DNA of 64,000 nt, taken from positions 434,001-498,000 of the forward strand of contig CM065651.1 of assembly GCA_033220425.1 (NCBI GenBank). The letters run 5' to 3'. Position 1 is the first letter of the stretch. Every line of letters starts with the position of its first letter. Below, piece by piece: positions 45,817-59,516 of this stretch. Both the position numbers and the translations under genes were made by a program. Below the pieces are notes generated by a model. That model was not told the origin of the DNA. It made no database searches and worked only from the letters and a program-made list of their open reading frames with translations. The stretch is from Lepraria neglecta (lineage: Eukaryota; Ascomycota; Lecanoromycetes; Lecanorales; Stereocaulaceae).

Positions 45817-46313
45817 TATTACGATTAGGAAATATAATTAGGGATATACTCAAGGAGCGTAGCGCCCGTTATGGTTCGAGTTAACGAATTAGTATCCGAC
45901 TCGGATAGACCCTAAAGGCTTGGCATGTTAAGCGATAAGCGCAGTAGTCGCAATAAGCGCGGTACGATTAGTGCGATCAGTGCGATCAAGAAGGCTTGGC
46001 ATGTTAAGTAATGAGCGCGGTGCGATTAGTGCGACTAGTGCGATCAGGAATGCTTGGTATAGATTTCGTATATCTATATATACGGAGCACTGCTCGCACC
46101 ACTTGGAGCATCGTGCTCAACTTGCTATTCAATTGTTTACTATATACGATAGATCTCTTAGGCTAGGCACTAAATATATATCATCTGATTATATACTAGA
46201 CCCGCTTAGTATCACTTGAAGCCTACTTCACCCTCTTGCTCTATTGCACCTCTATCTCTATTAAGAATCAATCTATATATAACGGACCACCGCACGCAAC
46301 GTGGTTCGTAACA
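45817..46313 (+). repeat. 3' LTR of element A1 (497 bp)
   Basis: It matches the 5' LTR apart from RIP-type changes and a 20-bp difference inside the tandem duplication. CCGGA follows directly. Confidence 0.88.
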
Positions 46314-46318
46314 CCGGA

Positions 46319-46761
46319 GGACAATAATAATATAGAAATTAAAGTATAGATAGAGAGTATAGCTAGGTTTAGACTCGAAATCCGTTATATATTTAGACTA
46401 TCTAACGAAGTCAATACGGTAATATATATTATCTAATATCTTACCTAGAAGAAGTCTATATTAGAGTATTCAACTTAGTTTTAATAGTATATAGCCAAGA
46501 CGAACTAGGATAATAATATATTAATAACTATATATCGAAGAGGACTAAAAGATAATATTAAGGACGAACTTATAAGAACGGGTTATATTATTAATACTCT
46601 CGATAAGCTAATTAAAGAAGTAATCGAGATTGATAATAAGTTATTTAAAAGAGTTATAGAGAAGAAGTATAACGGAGGAGTTAGCGGAATAGAACGCTTA
46701 AGCTTTTTTACTAAATCGAAGAGCTATTACCTAGAATATAAAGAACGTGACCCTTATAGAT
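46319..46761 (+). mobile_element. Ty3/gypsy fossil A0, right fragment (gag)
   Basis: It continues the copy interrupted by A1: its sequence parallels A1 at about 40381-40820 (gag). It ends abruptly where the LTR of element B begins, and its continuation is not found on the far side of B. Confidence 0.75.
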
Positions 46762-47154
46762 GTTACGAACCGTGTTATATACTAACGGTCCGTTAGTTAA
46801 TTCTTACTAGGATAGAGGAGTATATAGAGTAAGGGTGTAAAGTAGGCTTCTAGTAATACTAAGCGGGTCTAGTATATAATTAGAAGATATATATATTCAG
46901 TACCTAGCCTAAGAGATCTATTATATATAGTAGAGTACTAGATATAAATAGAAGTTAAGTACGATACTCTAAGTATTAAGTAGTACTCCGTATATATAGA
47001 TATACGAAATCTTTACCAAGTATCTTAATCGTAATAATCGCGCTACTATTATTACTATTATCATTCTTGATTATAATAATCGCACTACTATTATTACTAT
47101 TATCGCTTAGTATACTAAGCCTTAGGGTCTTATCCGAGTCGGATACTAACTTAT
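46762..47154 (-). repeat. 3' LTR of element B, outer part
   Basis: It is nearly the same as 59517-59904 of the 5' LTR. It is cut at the CTTAT target site by element C and resumes at 53701. It contains a 42-bp tandem duplication of a CGTAATAATCGC-bearing unit. Confidence 0.82.
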
Positions 47155-47566
47155 TATTACGACCTACGTCCTGTCGTTAACCTAACGGTGCGATAACCGG
47201 GTATAGGTATCGTGTATCTTATACTTCTGTAGGAGAGGAGTCACTTAGGTAGAATGGCAGTCTTCTTAGGTGTAGGTAGTCAATGTATTCTATATTGATA
47301 ACTAGTAAAGTATAGTGCAAGGAGTACTAGGAAGATTAACCAAGTTAAACACACTGTTCCAAATAGTAGGTAGACTTCCGTATATATAGATATAAGAAAT
47401 CCTACTAAGCAATCCATGAGCGTTATGAGCGCACGGCGCTTATTGCGCTTATCATCTTGAGCGCCATAAGCGCACGTCGCTTATCGCGCTCATCGCTTTA
47501 GCTACTAGTCCTGTCTATAGTACCCTATCCTATAGGACAGTCCTATTAGAACCAATAGTTCTAATA
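47155..47566 (-). repeat. 3' LTR of element C (412 bp)
   Basis: It starts TATTACGACC and ends TTCTAATA on the plus strand, decayed forms of TGTTA..TAACA ends. It contains two related GAGCGC/GCGCTCATCGC-type blocks near 47420-47510. Confidence 0.86.
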
Positions 47567-48080
47567 CTAGCCCCCTCCTCCAGATTTCTCGTCCCGAGAA
47601 ACTATCTATCCTTTATATCTCCTCGTCGAAATATTTATTCTAAAGATCCTATTATCCGTTATAAAGAACTCTCCGGTAAATTATCTAGATTTGTAATATA
47701 TCCTTATACTCTTTGTACGAAGGGTAATAAATAGTACTTGGTAGGCGTCCGTTTAGACCGTTATTCTAACTACGTTATAGCGGGTAAGAAGTATAACCTA
47801 GTTATATCCGTCGACAAGATGTGTTGTATTAAGAAAGTTTATAATAATACTTAGTTAGAAATAAAGGAAATATAGGCGAAACTTATACGCCTTTAATTAT
47901 AATTTAACTGTGTCTAGGATAAAGAGAAAAAGTTGGTTGAGCGCGAGTTATAGAATATCGAGGAGTTAGAGAAGGATAAGGACCTCCCTTCTAATACTCC
48001 TAACAGTCTAATATTCAACGTCGGCTCCGAGTAGTTCGACCTCCCCCCGGCCTAGAGGGCCCTGAGAGCTTCGACTAGTC
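47567..48080 (+). other. Antisense protein-like segment of element C
   Basis: On the strand opposite pol, just inside the 3' LTR, the pattern YLVG then DRYSNY (about 47735-47775) recurs, followed by a Lys/Glu-rich stretch and NVGSEQFDLP-like words (about 48020-48045). It is parallel to the segments in A1, B and A2 though the elements differ. It is degraded. Confidence 0.5.
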
Positions 48081-51000
48081 TTCTCTTGTCTCCGATAAAA
48101 CTCTTGTAGGCGTTCCCCGCAGTTCCCCGCAAGGTTCCTAAGAGGTTCCTAGGTACTTTCCGTTTCGTTATACCCTTTCTATTTAACTAGATAGAACTAA
48201 TTTCTCCTATCTAGGATCCTCTCGACCTTATATTCTATTTCTTCCTTAACGTTATAATAAAACGTTTCTTAGAGTAGTATATTAGAGTCTACTAGCTCCA
48301 GGAGTAAGATATAGAATACCGGATATACTTTAGCGTTAGGTAGAAGCTCGAGTTTATAGTTAATAGCCCCCTTTACCTTCTTAATTAAGAATAGTCTAAC
48401 CTTAATATAATCTAGTTTCTTACTTAGTCTCGTTATCCTTATATTTTTTATTAGGAGGTATACTTTATCCCCCTCTTTAAGCTAAGGAATATTCTTTCTT
48501 TTAATATTGACCTGTTCCTTTAACTTATTATTTAAGCTTTTAATTATCCTTTATATATCCTTATATAAGCTTTTCAGCTCCTCTACCTTAACTAAGGCTT
48601 TTTCTATATTAGGTCCTTACCTAGGTTATAGAAATATGTTTATATTCTTCCCGTAGTTGGTAAAGAATGGTATTAGACCTATTATATCTGATCTTTTATT
48701 ATTATACGCCAGTTATACTATTAGAAGTAGTAAAACCTAATTATCTTATTTTTAGTTTATATAGTATCTTAGGTAGGCTTCTATTATTTAGTTTGCATAT
48801 TCCGTTTATCTATTAGTCTATAGGTAGTATATAGTTAATATCCGAAGTTTAGTTCCAATTACTATAATTAGCGTTCTCTAATAGTTAGAAGTAAATAACT
48901 TATCTCTATTAGATATTATTAATTTAGGTATACTATAATCCCTTATTAACTTATCAAGTAATATAAAGGCTAATTAATCGGCCTTGTACGTTTCTTTAAA
49001 AGGTACTATAATCGTATACTTCGTTATTTTATCTATAATGACTATAACTAAGTTAAAGGTATCCTAAGTAGCTAGATCCTTTAAAGGTAGTAGTTTAACT
49101 ATAAAGTCCATTATAATATTATCCTATAGTGATTCTAGTACAGGCGCAAACTGAATTTGCCCGTACTTAGCGTATCGTACTACCTTGTTCTACTAGTATT
49201 GAATACATTCTTTAATATATTATTTAACGCGTATCCGAAGCTTCGGCGCTATATATCCTCGTCCTAGGAGTTCTATCGTCTTAGATACTCTAGGGTAACC
49301 TTATAATAGGTTATTATAGTAATCCCTAATTACTTCTTTAACGTATATATCAGGTAAGTAAGTTTTTTCCTAATATTTAAGTAATACTAAATCTTGTTAA
49401 TCTTGTCTTAGCTTTATTACGAATATATCGTTATTGTAGGCCTTTACGATTCTATTAGTTATATCAGGTCCCGATATACGAAGGGTTATTACTAATACCT
49501 AGTGCGGTACTAATAATCCGTCAGCTTCCCGTCTTAGGATTAGTCGTTCCGTAACGTTCTTTTTTTCTATATAGTCCACTTGCCTACTTAGCGTATCCGC
49601 TCGACTATTATCTTTTCCTAGGGTATAGGTTATTTTGAACTTGTATTATCCGAGTAGTTCCGACTATCTAACTTATCTTCTATTTAACTCTTTTATTATT
49701 ATAAAGTTAAGAAGATTCTTATAATCTATAAAGATAGTTAGGTCCGAGTAGCTTTCTACGTATACCCTCTAATTCTAAAGTATATATACTATAGCAAGTA
49801 GTTCTTTATTGTATATATTATAGTTTTATTCTACTACTAACATTTTTCGTGAAAAGTAGGTAACTAGATACTACTTTTATTCTTTTATTTAATAAAGGTA
49901 TACTCCTATTATAAGATCCGAGGTATCTATTTTAATATAAGCCGGTTCGTTAGCTTGAAAGGTATAGAGTACTAGTAGATCTATATATACTTTTTTTAAC
50001 GTGTTAAACGACCTTTATTATTCTTATCCCTATATAAACCTAATATCTTTCTTAGTAATATCCGTAAGTAGAAGTACCTTCTTCGAGTAGCCCTTAATAA
50101 ACTTCCTGTTAAAGTTGGCGAACCCTAAGAAACTTTGTACTACTTTGACGTCCTATAGTATAGGCTATTCCGCTATGGCTTTGATTTTTTCTAGGCTTAT
50201 ACTAATACCTTTTATACTAACTATAAATCCTAGGAACTCAATAGAGTCCCTATAAAACTTGCACTTTTCTAGTTTAAGGAGAAGTCCCGCTTGTAATAGG
50301 TATTCGATAATATCCTATATATACTTAATATATTCTTCCTTATCCTTAGAGTAAATCAAAATATCGTCGAGGTATACTATCGCTATTCGATCTAAGTGTA
50401 CTCGTACGATATTATTAACTAGTGCTTAGCAGGTTACTGGTGCGTTGGTAAGTCCAAATAGTATCACTAGGTACTCGTAGTGGCTATATCTAGTCCGGAA
50501 GGCAGTTTTCTATTCTTCGCCTTCTTTTATTTAGATTAGATTATATATACCTCTAAGATCTAGTTTCGTAAATATCTTTGCCTTGCCGAGCCGATTCTAT
50601 AGCTCACTAATATTTAGTAATAGATAACGATTTTTAATAGTAATATCATTTAACTTTCGATAGTTAACGTATAGTCTTAAGCTTCTATCCTTCTTTGGCG
50701 CGAAGAGGATTAGATAACCTACTAGTAATTTAGATTCCCGAATAAACCCCTTCTTAAGGTTCTCGTCGATATACCTACGAAGTATAGTAAGTTCCTTTTC
50801 CGATAATATATAGATAGGTCTAAATATTAGCGCCTTACTAGGTTCGAGTTCGATCTTATAATCCTATAGTTGGTACTTAGGTAATACTTTTACGCTTATC
50901 TCTTCCTCGAATAGATATACCTACTATTTATATTCCCGAGGGATCGTAGAAGGTTCGTCTTTTCCTTTAATAGCTCTCTCTTTAGTATCCCGCTAACCTT

Positions 51001-53283
51001 TACTAGTAACTAAGGAGTCGAGCCTTCTCTCTTAGAAGTTACTCTTATCGTTTAAGAATAAAGTAATATATACTTCGACTAGTCTTCGGTTCTTCCTCTT
51101 ATCTATTATTATCTACTATTAACTAATAGGTCTAATACTAGTAATATCTCTAGATCGTCCGAATTTAAGTACTTTCGTCTTCTAGTTAATTTCTAGGTTA
51201 TATTTATTTAACTAAGGTATTCCTAAAATAATATTATAAGTAGCTATTCCTACTATATCGAATATAATCTCCTTGTAGTATTACTAAATTATTACTAGTA
51301 GGGAGTATATTTCCTCCTCTACTCTTCCTGTTGAGAATACTAACCCGTCGGCCAGGCGTAGTTCGTAGGACAATTTCTTCCTTCGGGTTAGTAGGCCGCT
51401 TGAGTCTACTAGGTCCCTTGAGATGAAATTTCCTATAGCTCCGCTATCTATTATTGCTACGGTCCGCTATCTATCGATATTCACTAGTATAATAATATAA
51501 GTGTAGTACTAGGCGGAATATAATTGTTATTTGGGGAATAACGTATTAATCTCCTTATGCTTCCCTATAGTATAAGAGATTACTCTTTTCCCTATAATAG
51601 TAGAAATCCGTATACTTCCTTTATACCTTTATATAGAATATATTTATCGTGTAAGTAGCTATACTATAATACTTGGTTATAAGCTCCGTTCCTGAAGATT
51701 CTAAGTAAGTTATTCCTTTCCTTTTCCTACTTTTCTATAAAATATAGGAAGTAGTAATACTTCCTCTTACTTGCAAGATACTACTAGTATCTATCTTCCT
51801 TATACTTATACTACTATATTTCTCTATAGTAAGCTTTCTTAAGTAGAGGTACTATATATTCTTCCGCTAGACGGCCTCTTTCTTCCCTATAAACTGAATA
51901 ATCGGGTAATACGCATTTAGTATATAGAATCTCGCTATATTACTAATATTCCCTATCGTATCGATAGTCTTGTATAGGTTCTTCCTATTCGGGTTTTATA
52001 GATAATTACTCTTTTAGTATACCTTATACTTTTCCTTCGATTTTATCGAAGAGTTTATATTCGTCTTTATCCAATTAAGGTTCATTAATTTCCGGCAATT
52101 TTCCTTCTACTTGGGATATAGTAGATCTAGGTTCGGGTATTAACGCTAGTCTCTCCGGACTAGCTTTCCGTTGTTCCTAATCCGTCTTATACTATTAAGA
52201 TCTATTACTATCCCTATAGTAATACCTCTATACTTCTTCGTTGAATTCTAATTCGAAGGTATCGCCTTCCGAGTCCTAATTGAATTCTTCTTTATTATAG
52301 GGTTACTATATTTCTTCGGAGTATTCCTTATTATCTAGAGGTCCCCCTTCTATTGCATTAATCTGCGATTAGTATACTATATTCTTCGACCTATAGTCTC
52401 TAGCTATATAGCCCAGTTTGCTATAGCTATAGCAAGTAATTACTTTCTTTCCCCCGTGCTGCTTTTTCCCTTTAAAGTTTCCTTTCTTCTTTCCTATCTA
52501 TATAAAGTTAATCTCTATTAGTACTATACTACGGTAAGTATTACGTTCCCCGTAGTCTTATTAGTAATTCCTCGTTTTTAAGAAGAATCCCTTATATCGG
52601 GTTCCGCTAACTCCCCCGTTATACCGCTTCTCTATAGATTATTTAAATAGCTTGTTATCGATCTCGATTATATTTTCAATAAGTCTATCTAGAGTATCGA
52701 TTACTCCTCCGAATCTTATAAGCTCGTCTTTAATATTATCTTTAAGGCCCTAATAATATATCGTTATCAGCGTATTATCATCCTAGCCTATTTTAGTCGC
52801 GTATATTTAGAATTAAGTTGAAAATTCTAACGCTAACTTCTTCTACTTTATATACTAAATAATATGTGTTACTGCGTTTGCCTCGTTAGAAGGTCCGAAT
52901 ATACGGCGGATTTCAACCATAAACTTTGGCATACTTTCCATCCATAACTTAACGTCGCCGTCTTCGTCGTCGTCTTCTATATACTTCTTTAGGAAAGGTT
53001 CGACCTACTTCTAGGCCTGTCCTCGTAGGTACGATATGGCGAAGGTAGTATATCTAGTTACTAGGAGTAAGTCTCCCTGGAATAGAAGGTATAGTTATAC
53101 TTATATAAGCTATAGCTCAAGCTTATCCCTGTCTCCGTAGTACAGGTCTAGTACTACTACCTTGATCCTTTTTCTAGATCCTTCGTCTATAGTATAGCAT
53201 CTCTAGCTAGTAACTATTAAGGTGCTTAGGGTAGGGTTTCTGCCTGAAGTCGTTGAAGAACTTATCTCTTAGGGTGTTCAAAG

Positions 53284-53695
53284 TATTACGACCTACGTCC
53301 TATCGTTAACCTAACGGTGCGATAACCGGGTATAGGTATCGTATATCTTATGCTTCTGTAGGAGAGGAGTTACTCAGGTAGAATAGCAGTCTTCTTAGGT
53401 ATAGGTAGTTAATATATTCTATATTGATAACTAGTAAAGTATAGTGCAAGGAGTACCAGGAAGATTAACCAAGTTGAATATACTATTCCAAATAGTAGGC
53501 AGACTTCCGTATATATAGATATAAGAAATCCTACCAAGTAATCCATAAGCGTTATGAGCGCACGGCGCTTATTGCGCTTATCATCTTGAGCGCTATGAGC
53601 GCACGTCGCTCATCGCGCTCATCGCTTCAGCTACTAGTCCTATCTATAGTACCCTGTCCTACAGGATAGTCCTGTTAGAACCAATGGTTCTAATA
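53284..53695 (-). repeat. 5' LTR of element C (412 bp)
   Basis: Same length as the other LTR of C and co-linear with it, without indels. CTTAT follows directly. Confidence 0.86.
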
Positions 53696-53700
53696 CTTAT

Positions 53701-53767
53701 TAACTCGAACCGTAACGGGCGATACGCTCCCTGAGCGCATCTCTGATTATATTTCCTAATCGTAATA
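53701..53767 (-). repeat. 3' LTR of element B, inner part
   Basis: It completes the LTR cut by element C, matching 59911-59977 of the 5' LTR. Confidence 0.8.
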
Positions 53768-54280
53768 TTAGCTCCCTCTCCCAGATTTCTTGTCCTAAAA
53801 AACTATCTATCCTTTATACTACCCTAATATACTAGATAATCTACTAACCCTTCTATCCGATCGAAGGAGCTAGCTACTAAGCTATCCGAGTTTATAATAT
53901 AACTATATTCTCGATACGTTGCCAGTAGTAAATAATACCTAATAGGTGCAGGTTCCGATAGATATTCCAGCTATATAGGCAGCGGTAGGAAATACGACCT
54001 TATAGTATTACCCCTTAAAATATATCGTATTAAAAAACGACGAAACGAGCTATATTCTAAGTAGAAGGATACGCTAGTAAAACTTATATATATCTAGGCG
54101 TAGCTTAACTCTATTAAAGACGAGAAGAAGAAGATAGTAGACTACGAACTTTAGAATATTAGAGAGTTAGAGGAGGACTAATATATCGCTCCTATATCGC
54201 CTAGCGACTTAATATTTAATATCGGCTCCGAGCGTTTCGATCTCCCCGATAGGCTAGATACCCCTAAGAACTTTAACTAG
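53768..54280 (+). other. Antisense protein-like segment of element B
   Basis: It lies at the same position and orientation as in A1, C and A2, just inside the 3' LTR on the strand opposite pol. The matching block is near 53930-53990. It is degraded. Confidence 0.45.
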
Positions 54281-57200
54281 TCTTCTCTTATTTCTAATAG
54301 AACTCTTATAGATATTCTCTATAGTTCCCCGTAAGGTTCCTAAGAGGTTCCTAGGTATTTTCTATTTTATTATACTCTTTCTATTTAACTAGATAGAACT
54401 AATTTCTTCTATTAAGGATCCTCTTAACCTTATACTCTATTTCTTCCTTAATATTATAGTAAAATATTTCTTAGATAGGTATATTAGAGTTAGCTAGCTC
54501 TAAGAGTAAGATATAGAATATCGGATATACTTTAGCGTTAGGTAGTAGTTAGAGTTTATAGTTAATAGATCCTTTTACCTATTTAATTAAGAATAGTCTA
54601 ACCTTAATATAATCTAGTTTCTTACTTAGTCTCTTTATTCTTATATTTTTTATTAGGAGGTATACTTTATCCCCCTCTTTTAGCTAAGGAATATTCTTTC
54701 TTCTTCTATTAACTTATTCCTTTAACTTATTATTAGAGCTCTTAATAGACTTTTATATTTCTTTATATAAATTCTTTAGCTCCTCTATTTTAACTAAGGC
54801 TTATTCTATATTAGGTCCCTCTCTAGATTATAGAAAAGTATTTATATTCTTTCTATAGTTAGTAAAGAATAGTATTAGACCTATTATATCTAATCTCTTA
54901 TTATTATACGCTAGTTATACTATTAGAAGTAGTAAAACCTAGTTATCTTACTTCTAGTTTATATAGTATCTTAGGTATACTTCTATTATCTAATTTATAC
55001 GTTCTATCTATCTATTAGTATATAGGTAATATACTATTAATATCCGAAGTTTAGTTCTAATCGCTACTATAAGCGTTTTCTAGTAGTTAGAAGTAAATAG
55101 CTTATCTCTATCGGATATTATCGACTTTAGTATACTATAATCCCTTATTAGCTTATCGAGTAGTATAAAGGCTAATTAATCTACCTTATAGGTTTCCTTA
55201 AAAGGTATTATAATTATATATTTTATAAGTTTATCTATAATAACTATAATTAAGTTAAAGGTATCCTATATAGCTAGATCTTTTAAAGGTAGTAGTTTAA
55301 CTATAAAGTCTATTATAATATTATCCTATAGTAACTTTAGTATAGGAGTAAATTATATTTATCTATACTTAGTATATCGTGCCGCTTTATTCTACTAATA
55401 CTTAATATATTCTTTAATATATTATTTAACGCGCGCTCGAAGCTTTAGCGCCGTATATCCTTATCCTAGGAGTTCTATTATTTTAGATACTCCGGGGTAG
55501 CCTTATAAAGGGTCGTTATAGTAATCCCTAATTACTTCTTCGACGTATATATCAGGTAAGTAGGTCTTATCCTAATATTTAAGTAATACCGAATCCTACT
55601 AATCCTTCCGTAGGTTTATTATAAATATATCGTTATTATAGGCCTTTATAATCTTATTAGTTATATTAGATCCTATTATACGAAGGGTCGCGGCTAATAC
55701 CTAGTATAGTACTAGCGATCCGTCTGCCTCTTCCTTTAGGATTAGTTACTCCGTAATATTCTTTTCCTCTATATAGTCTAATCGTCTACTAAGGGTATCC
55801 GCTTAACTATTATCTTTTCCTAGAGTATAGATTATCTTAAACTTATATTGACCTAATAGTTCTAACTATTAAACTTATCTTCTATTTAATTCTTTCCTTA
55901 TTATAAAGTTAAGAAGATTCTTATAATCTATAAAGATAGTTAGGTCCGAGTAGCTCTCTATATATACTCGCTAGTTCTATAATATATATACTACGGTAAG
56001 TAGCTCCTTATTATATATATTATAGTTTTATTCTACTACTAATATCTTCCTTAAATAGTAGGTAACTAGATACTACTTTTAGTCTTTTATTTAATATAGG
56101 TATACTCTAATTATAAGATATAAGGTATCTATTTCTATACGGGCCGGTTCGTTAGCCTAAAAGGTATAGAGTACTAGTAGATCTATATATACTTTCTTTA
56201 ATATATCGAATGATTTCTATTAGTCTTTTCCCTATATAAATCTAATATCCTTCCTTATAATATCTATTAGAGGTAGTACTTTCTTAGAGTAGCTCTTAAT
56301 AAACTTCCTATTAAAGTTAGTAAATCCTAAGAAGCTTTATACTACTTTAACGTCCTATAGTATAGGCTATTTAGTAATAGTATTAATCTTTTCTAGGCTT
56401 ATACTAATATCTCTTATACTAACTATAAATCCTAGAAATTCTATCGACTATTAATAAAATTTATACTTTTCTAGTTTAAGAAGAAGTTTTACCTATAATA
56501 GGTATTCGAGGACGTCCTATATATACTCTATATATTCTTTCTTATTCTTAGAATAAATTAGTATATTATCGAGGTACGCTATTACTATTCGATCTAAGTA
56601 TACTCGTATAATATTATTAATAAGTACTTAGTAGGTTACTAGTACGTTAGTAAGTCTAAACGGTATTACTAGATACTTATAGTAGCTATATCTTATTCGG
56701 AAGGTAGTTTTCTATTCTTCGCCTTCTTTTATTCGAATTAGGTTATATATACCTCTAAGATCTAGTTTAGTAAATATCTTTGCTTTACCGAGCCGATCCT
56801 ATAGCTCTCCTATATTTAGTAATAGATATCTATTTTTGATAGTAATATCGTTTAACTTTCAATAGTCGATATATAGCCTTAGGCTTCTATCCTTCTTTAG
56901 TATAAAGAGGATAGAGTAACCTACTAGTAATTTAGATTCCTAAATAAATCCCTTTTTAAGGTTCTTATTAATATACCCGCGAAGTACCTTAAGTTCCTTT
57001 TCTAATAATATATAAATAGGTCTAAATATCGGCTATTTACTAGGTTCGAGTTCGATCTTATAATCCTATAGCTAGTACCTAGGTAATACTTCTATATTCG
57101 TCTCTTCCTTAAATAAATATACCTACTTACTATACTCTTAAGGGACGGAGGGTATATCAGTTCCTCCCTTAACTCTTACTTCCTTATCCTATTAACCTTT

Positions 57201-59516
57201 ACTAGTAACTATAGAGTCGGACTACCGTTTAGTACCGTCCTTATATAAAGCTAAGGTAATATATACCTTAACCGGTCTTTAGTTCGACTTCTTATCTATT
57301 ATTATATACTATTAATATATAGGCTCGATTTTAGTAAGATAGCTAAATTATCTAATCTCAAGTACTCCTCTTATCTAATCGATTATTAGATTATACTTCT
57401 TTAACTAAGGTATTCCTAAAATTATATAATAAGTAGCTATCCTAATAATATTAAAGGTAATCTCCTTATAGTAGTACCAAATTATAATAGGTAATAAAAG
57501 TATCTCTTCGTCTACCTTTCCTATTAATAGTATTAACCTATTAGCTATCTAAAGGTTATACTACTATAACTTCTTCCGAGTTAGTATTCTAGTTATTTAT
57601 ACTAAGTCTTATAAAATAAAGTTTCTAGTTACTCTAGAATCTATTATCGTAACGGTCCGCTATCTATTAATAATTACCGATATTTTTATATATATATTAT
57701 ATTGCGCGGAATATAGATATTATTTAGGGTTTAGTATATTGATCTCCTCGTGGCTACCCCTACTATAAGGGATTACTCTTTTCCCTACAGAAAATCCGCT
57801 ATAGATTCTATCTACTTTACTATTAGAAGTAGGAACCCTACTTCGGATTTTACCTCCTTATATTCCGTATAGTTATTATATAAATAGGTATACTATTCCT
57901 TAAGATAGTATTTCTCTACGTATAGATAGTATATTATTTCCTTTTTTAATACGCTCTAACTAATCTATATTATTTCCTAGGAAGAACTAGTAAAGTCTTT
58001 TTATTACTAGATAAAACTTATATTCGTTTCTTTTATAGTTATAGTAGAAGTCTTATCTATAGTAAGCTTTCTTTACTAGTCCTTTTCTATAATTTCTCGG
58101 CATACTATACTATATATAGTAAAGCGTAGTATAATCTTCCTATAGTAACTCTTTATATCTTTAGTAGTTCCGATCTTATTAATAATCCGGCTCTTTATCG
58201 TCCTATTATAGTTCCTTAGAGTTCTTCTTTTCCTTAGATATAGTAGATCTAGGTATTAATTTCCTTAGTAGTCGTATTTCTTCCTACTTAGCTTCTAACG
58301 TACTAAGGGCTTCTTCCTACTTTGGGTCTATCCCTTCTTCTTCCTAATCCTACTTAGATTCTTCTTAAATACTACTACTATCTCTAATATCTAGGTCTTC
58401 CCTAATTTATAAGTTAATATCCTCTATAAGTTCGTCCTTATTATTAGATTCCTTATTAAGTTCTTCTTATATTATCCTATTATACTAGGAACTAATATCT
58501 TCTTCGACTTTATCCTATACTAGTAGAATCTTCTTAGACGTACCGTCTATATTATTCTAGGTTTATACTTTCTCTAGTATATTTAGCTATAGTTAATATA
58601 CTATATTTTTCAACTTATAGTCTCTAGCAAAGTAGCCCGATTTACTATAGCTATAATACTTTAGTATTTTCTTACCCCCTTACTACTTCTTACCCCTAGC
58701 TAGCTCTCTAAAGGCCTATCTACCTTTCTTCTCTATAAAGTCTAATTCTATTAGTATATATCTATAAGGGTTATATTCCTTATATTCTAGGCGGTAACTC
58801 TTCGATTTAGTAAAAAAGCTTGAGTATTCTATTCCGCCGACTCCTCTATTATACCTTTTTTCTATAGTCCTTTCAAATAGCTTATTATTAATTTTAATTA
58901 CTTCTTTAATTAACTTATTAAGGGTATTAATAATAATCCCTAACCTTATAAGCTCGTCTTTAATATTATCCTTAAGACCTCTTCGATATATAGTTATTAA
59001 TATATTATCGTCCTAGTTAGTCTTTACTATATACTACTAAAATTAAGTTAAGTATTCCGATATAGATTTCTTCTAGATTATATACTAGATAGTTTATATT
59101 ACTATATTAACTTTATTTAATAGATCGAATATATAGTAGATTTCGAGTCTAAATATAGCTATACTCTCTATCTATTATTTGATTTCGCCGTCTTCGTCGT
59201 TATCTTCTATATACTTCTTTAGGAATAGATTAACCTACTTTTAGGCTCTTCTACGTAGATAAGTAATAGTAAAGGTAGAATATCGTTATATAGGTATAAG
59301 GTCCCCTTAGAACTTTAGATATAATAATATCTAGGATAGCTATCCCTTAAGCTTATCTCTTTCTTTATAGTATAAGTCGAGCTAGGCTATCTTAATATAC
59401 CTACTAAGTCCTTTATTAATAGTTAGGCGTCGTTATCTACTTCCTCCTCCTAAGGAGCTTAGGGTAGATACCCTAGGGTCTCTTAGTAGAGTATTTATCC
59501 TTAAGGGTACTTAAAG

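Larger units (their letters stand above)
39549..46313 (+). mobile_element. Ty3/gypsy LTR retrotransposon fossil A1 (chromovirus-like)
   Basis: Two LTRs of the TGTTACGA..TCGTAACA type bound 6765 bp, and CCGGA flanks both sides (39544-39548, 46314-46318), a clean target duplication. Parts on the plus strand: a gag-like region (about 40380-41200) with a zinc-knuckle-like spot near 40925-40970, a protease-like region (about 41890-42150), reverse transcriptase (about 42540-43150), RNase H (about 43380-43700), integrase (about 43990-44750) and a chromodomain-like end (about 45120-45240). It is broken throughout by very many changes of C:G-to-T:A type, as expected of RIP. It is younger than its host fragment A0. 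LTR divergence is mostly RIP-type and cannot date it. Confidence 0.9.
47155..53695 (-). mobile_element. Ty3/gypsy LTR retrotransposon fossil C, nested in the LTR of B
   Basis: Two 412-bp LTRs bound 6541 bp. CTTAT flanks both sides (47150-47154 and 53696-53700), so the insertion site is exact. Genes lie on the minus strand: gag (about 53200-52300, with a zinc-knuckle-like spot near 52430-52380), protease-like (about 51450-51200), reverse transcriptase (about 50900-50250), RNase H (about 50000-49700), integrase (about 49450-48650) and a chromodomain-like end near 48200. It is the youngest insertion of this stack and keeps more GC than its host, but it is still broken by many RIP-type changes. 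The LTRs have equal length and differ almost only by transitions. Confidence 0.9.
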
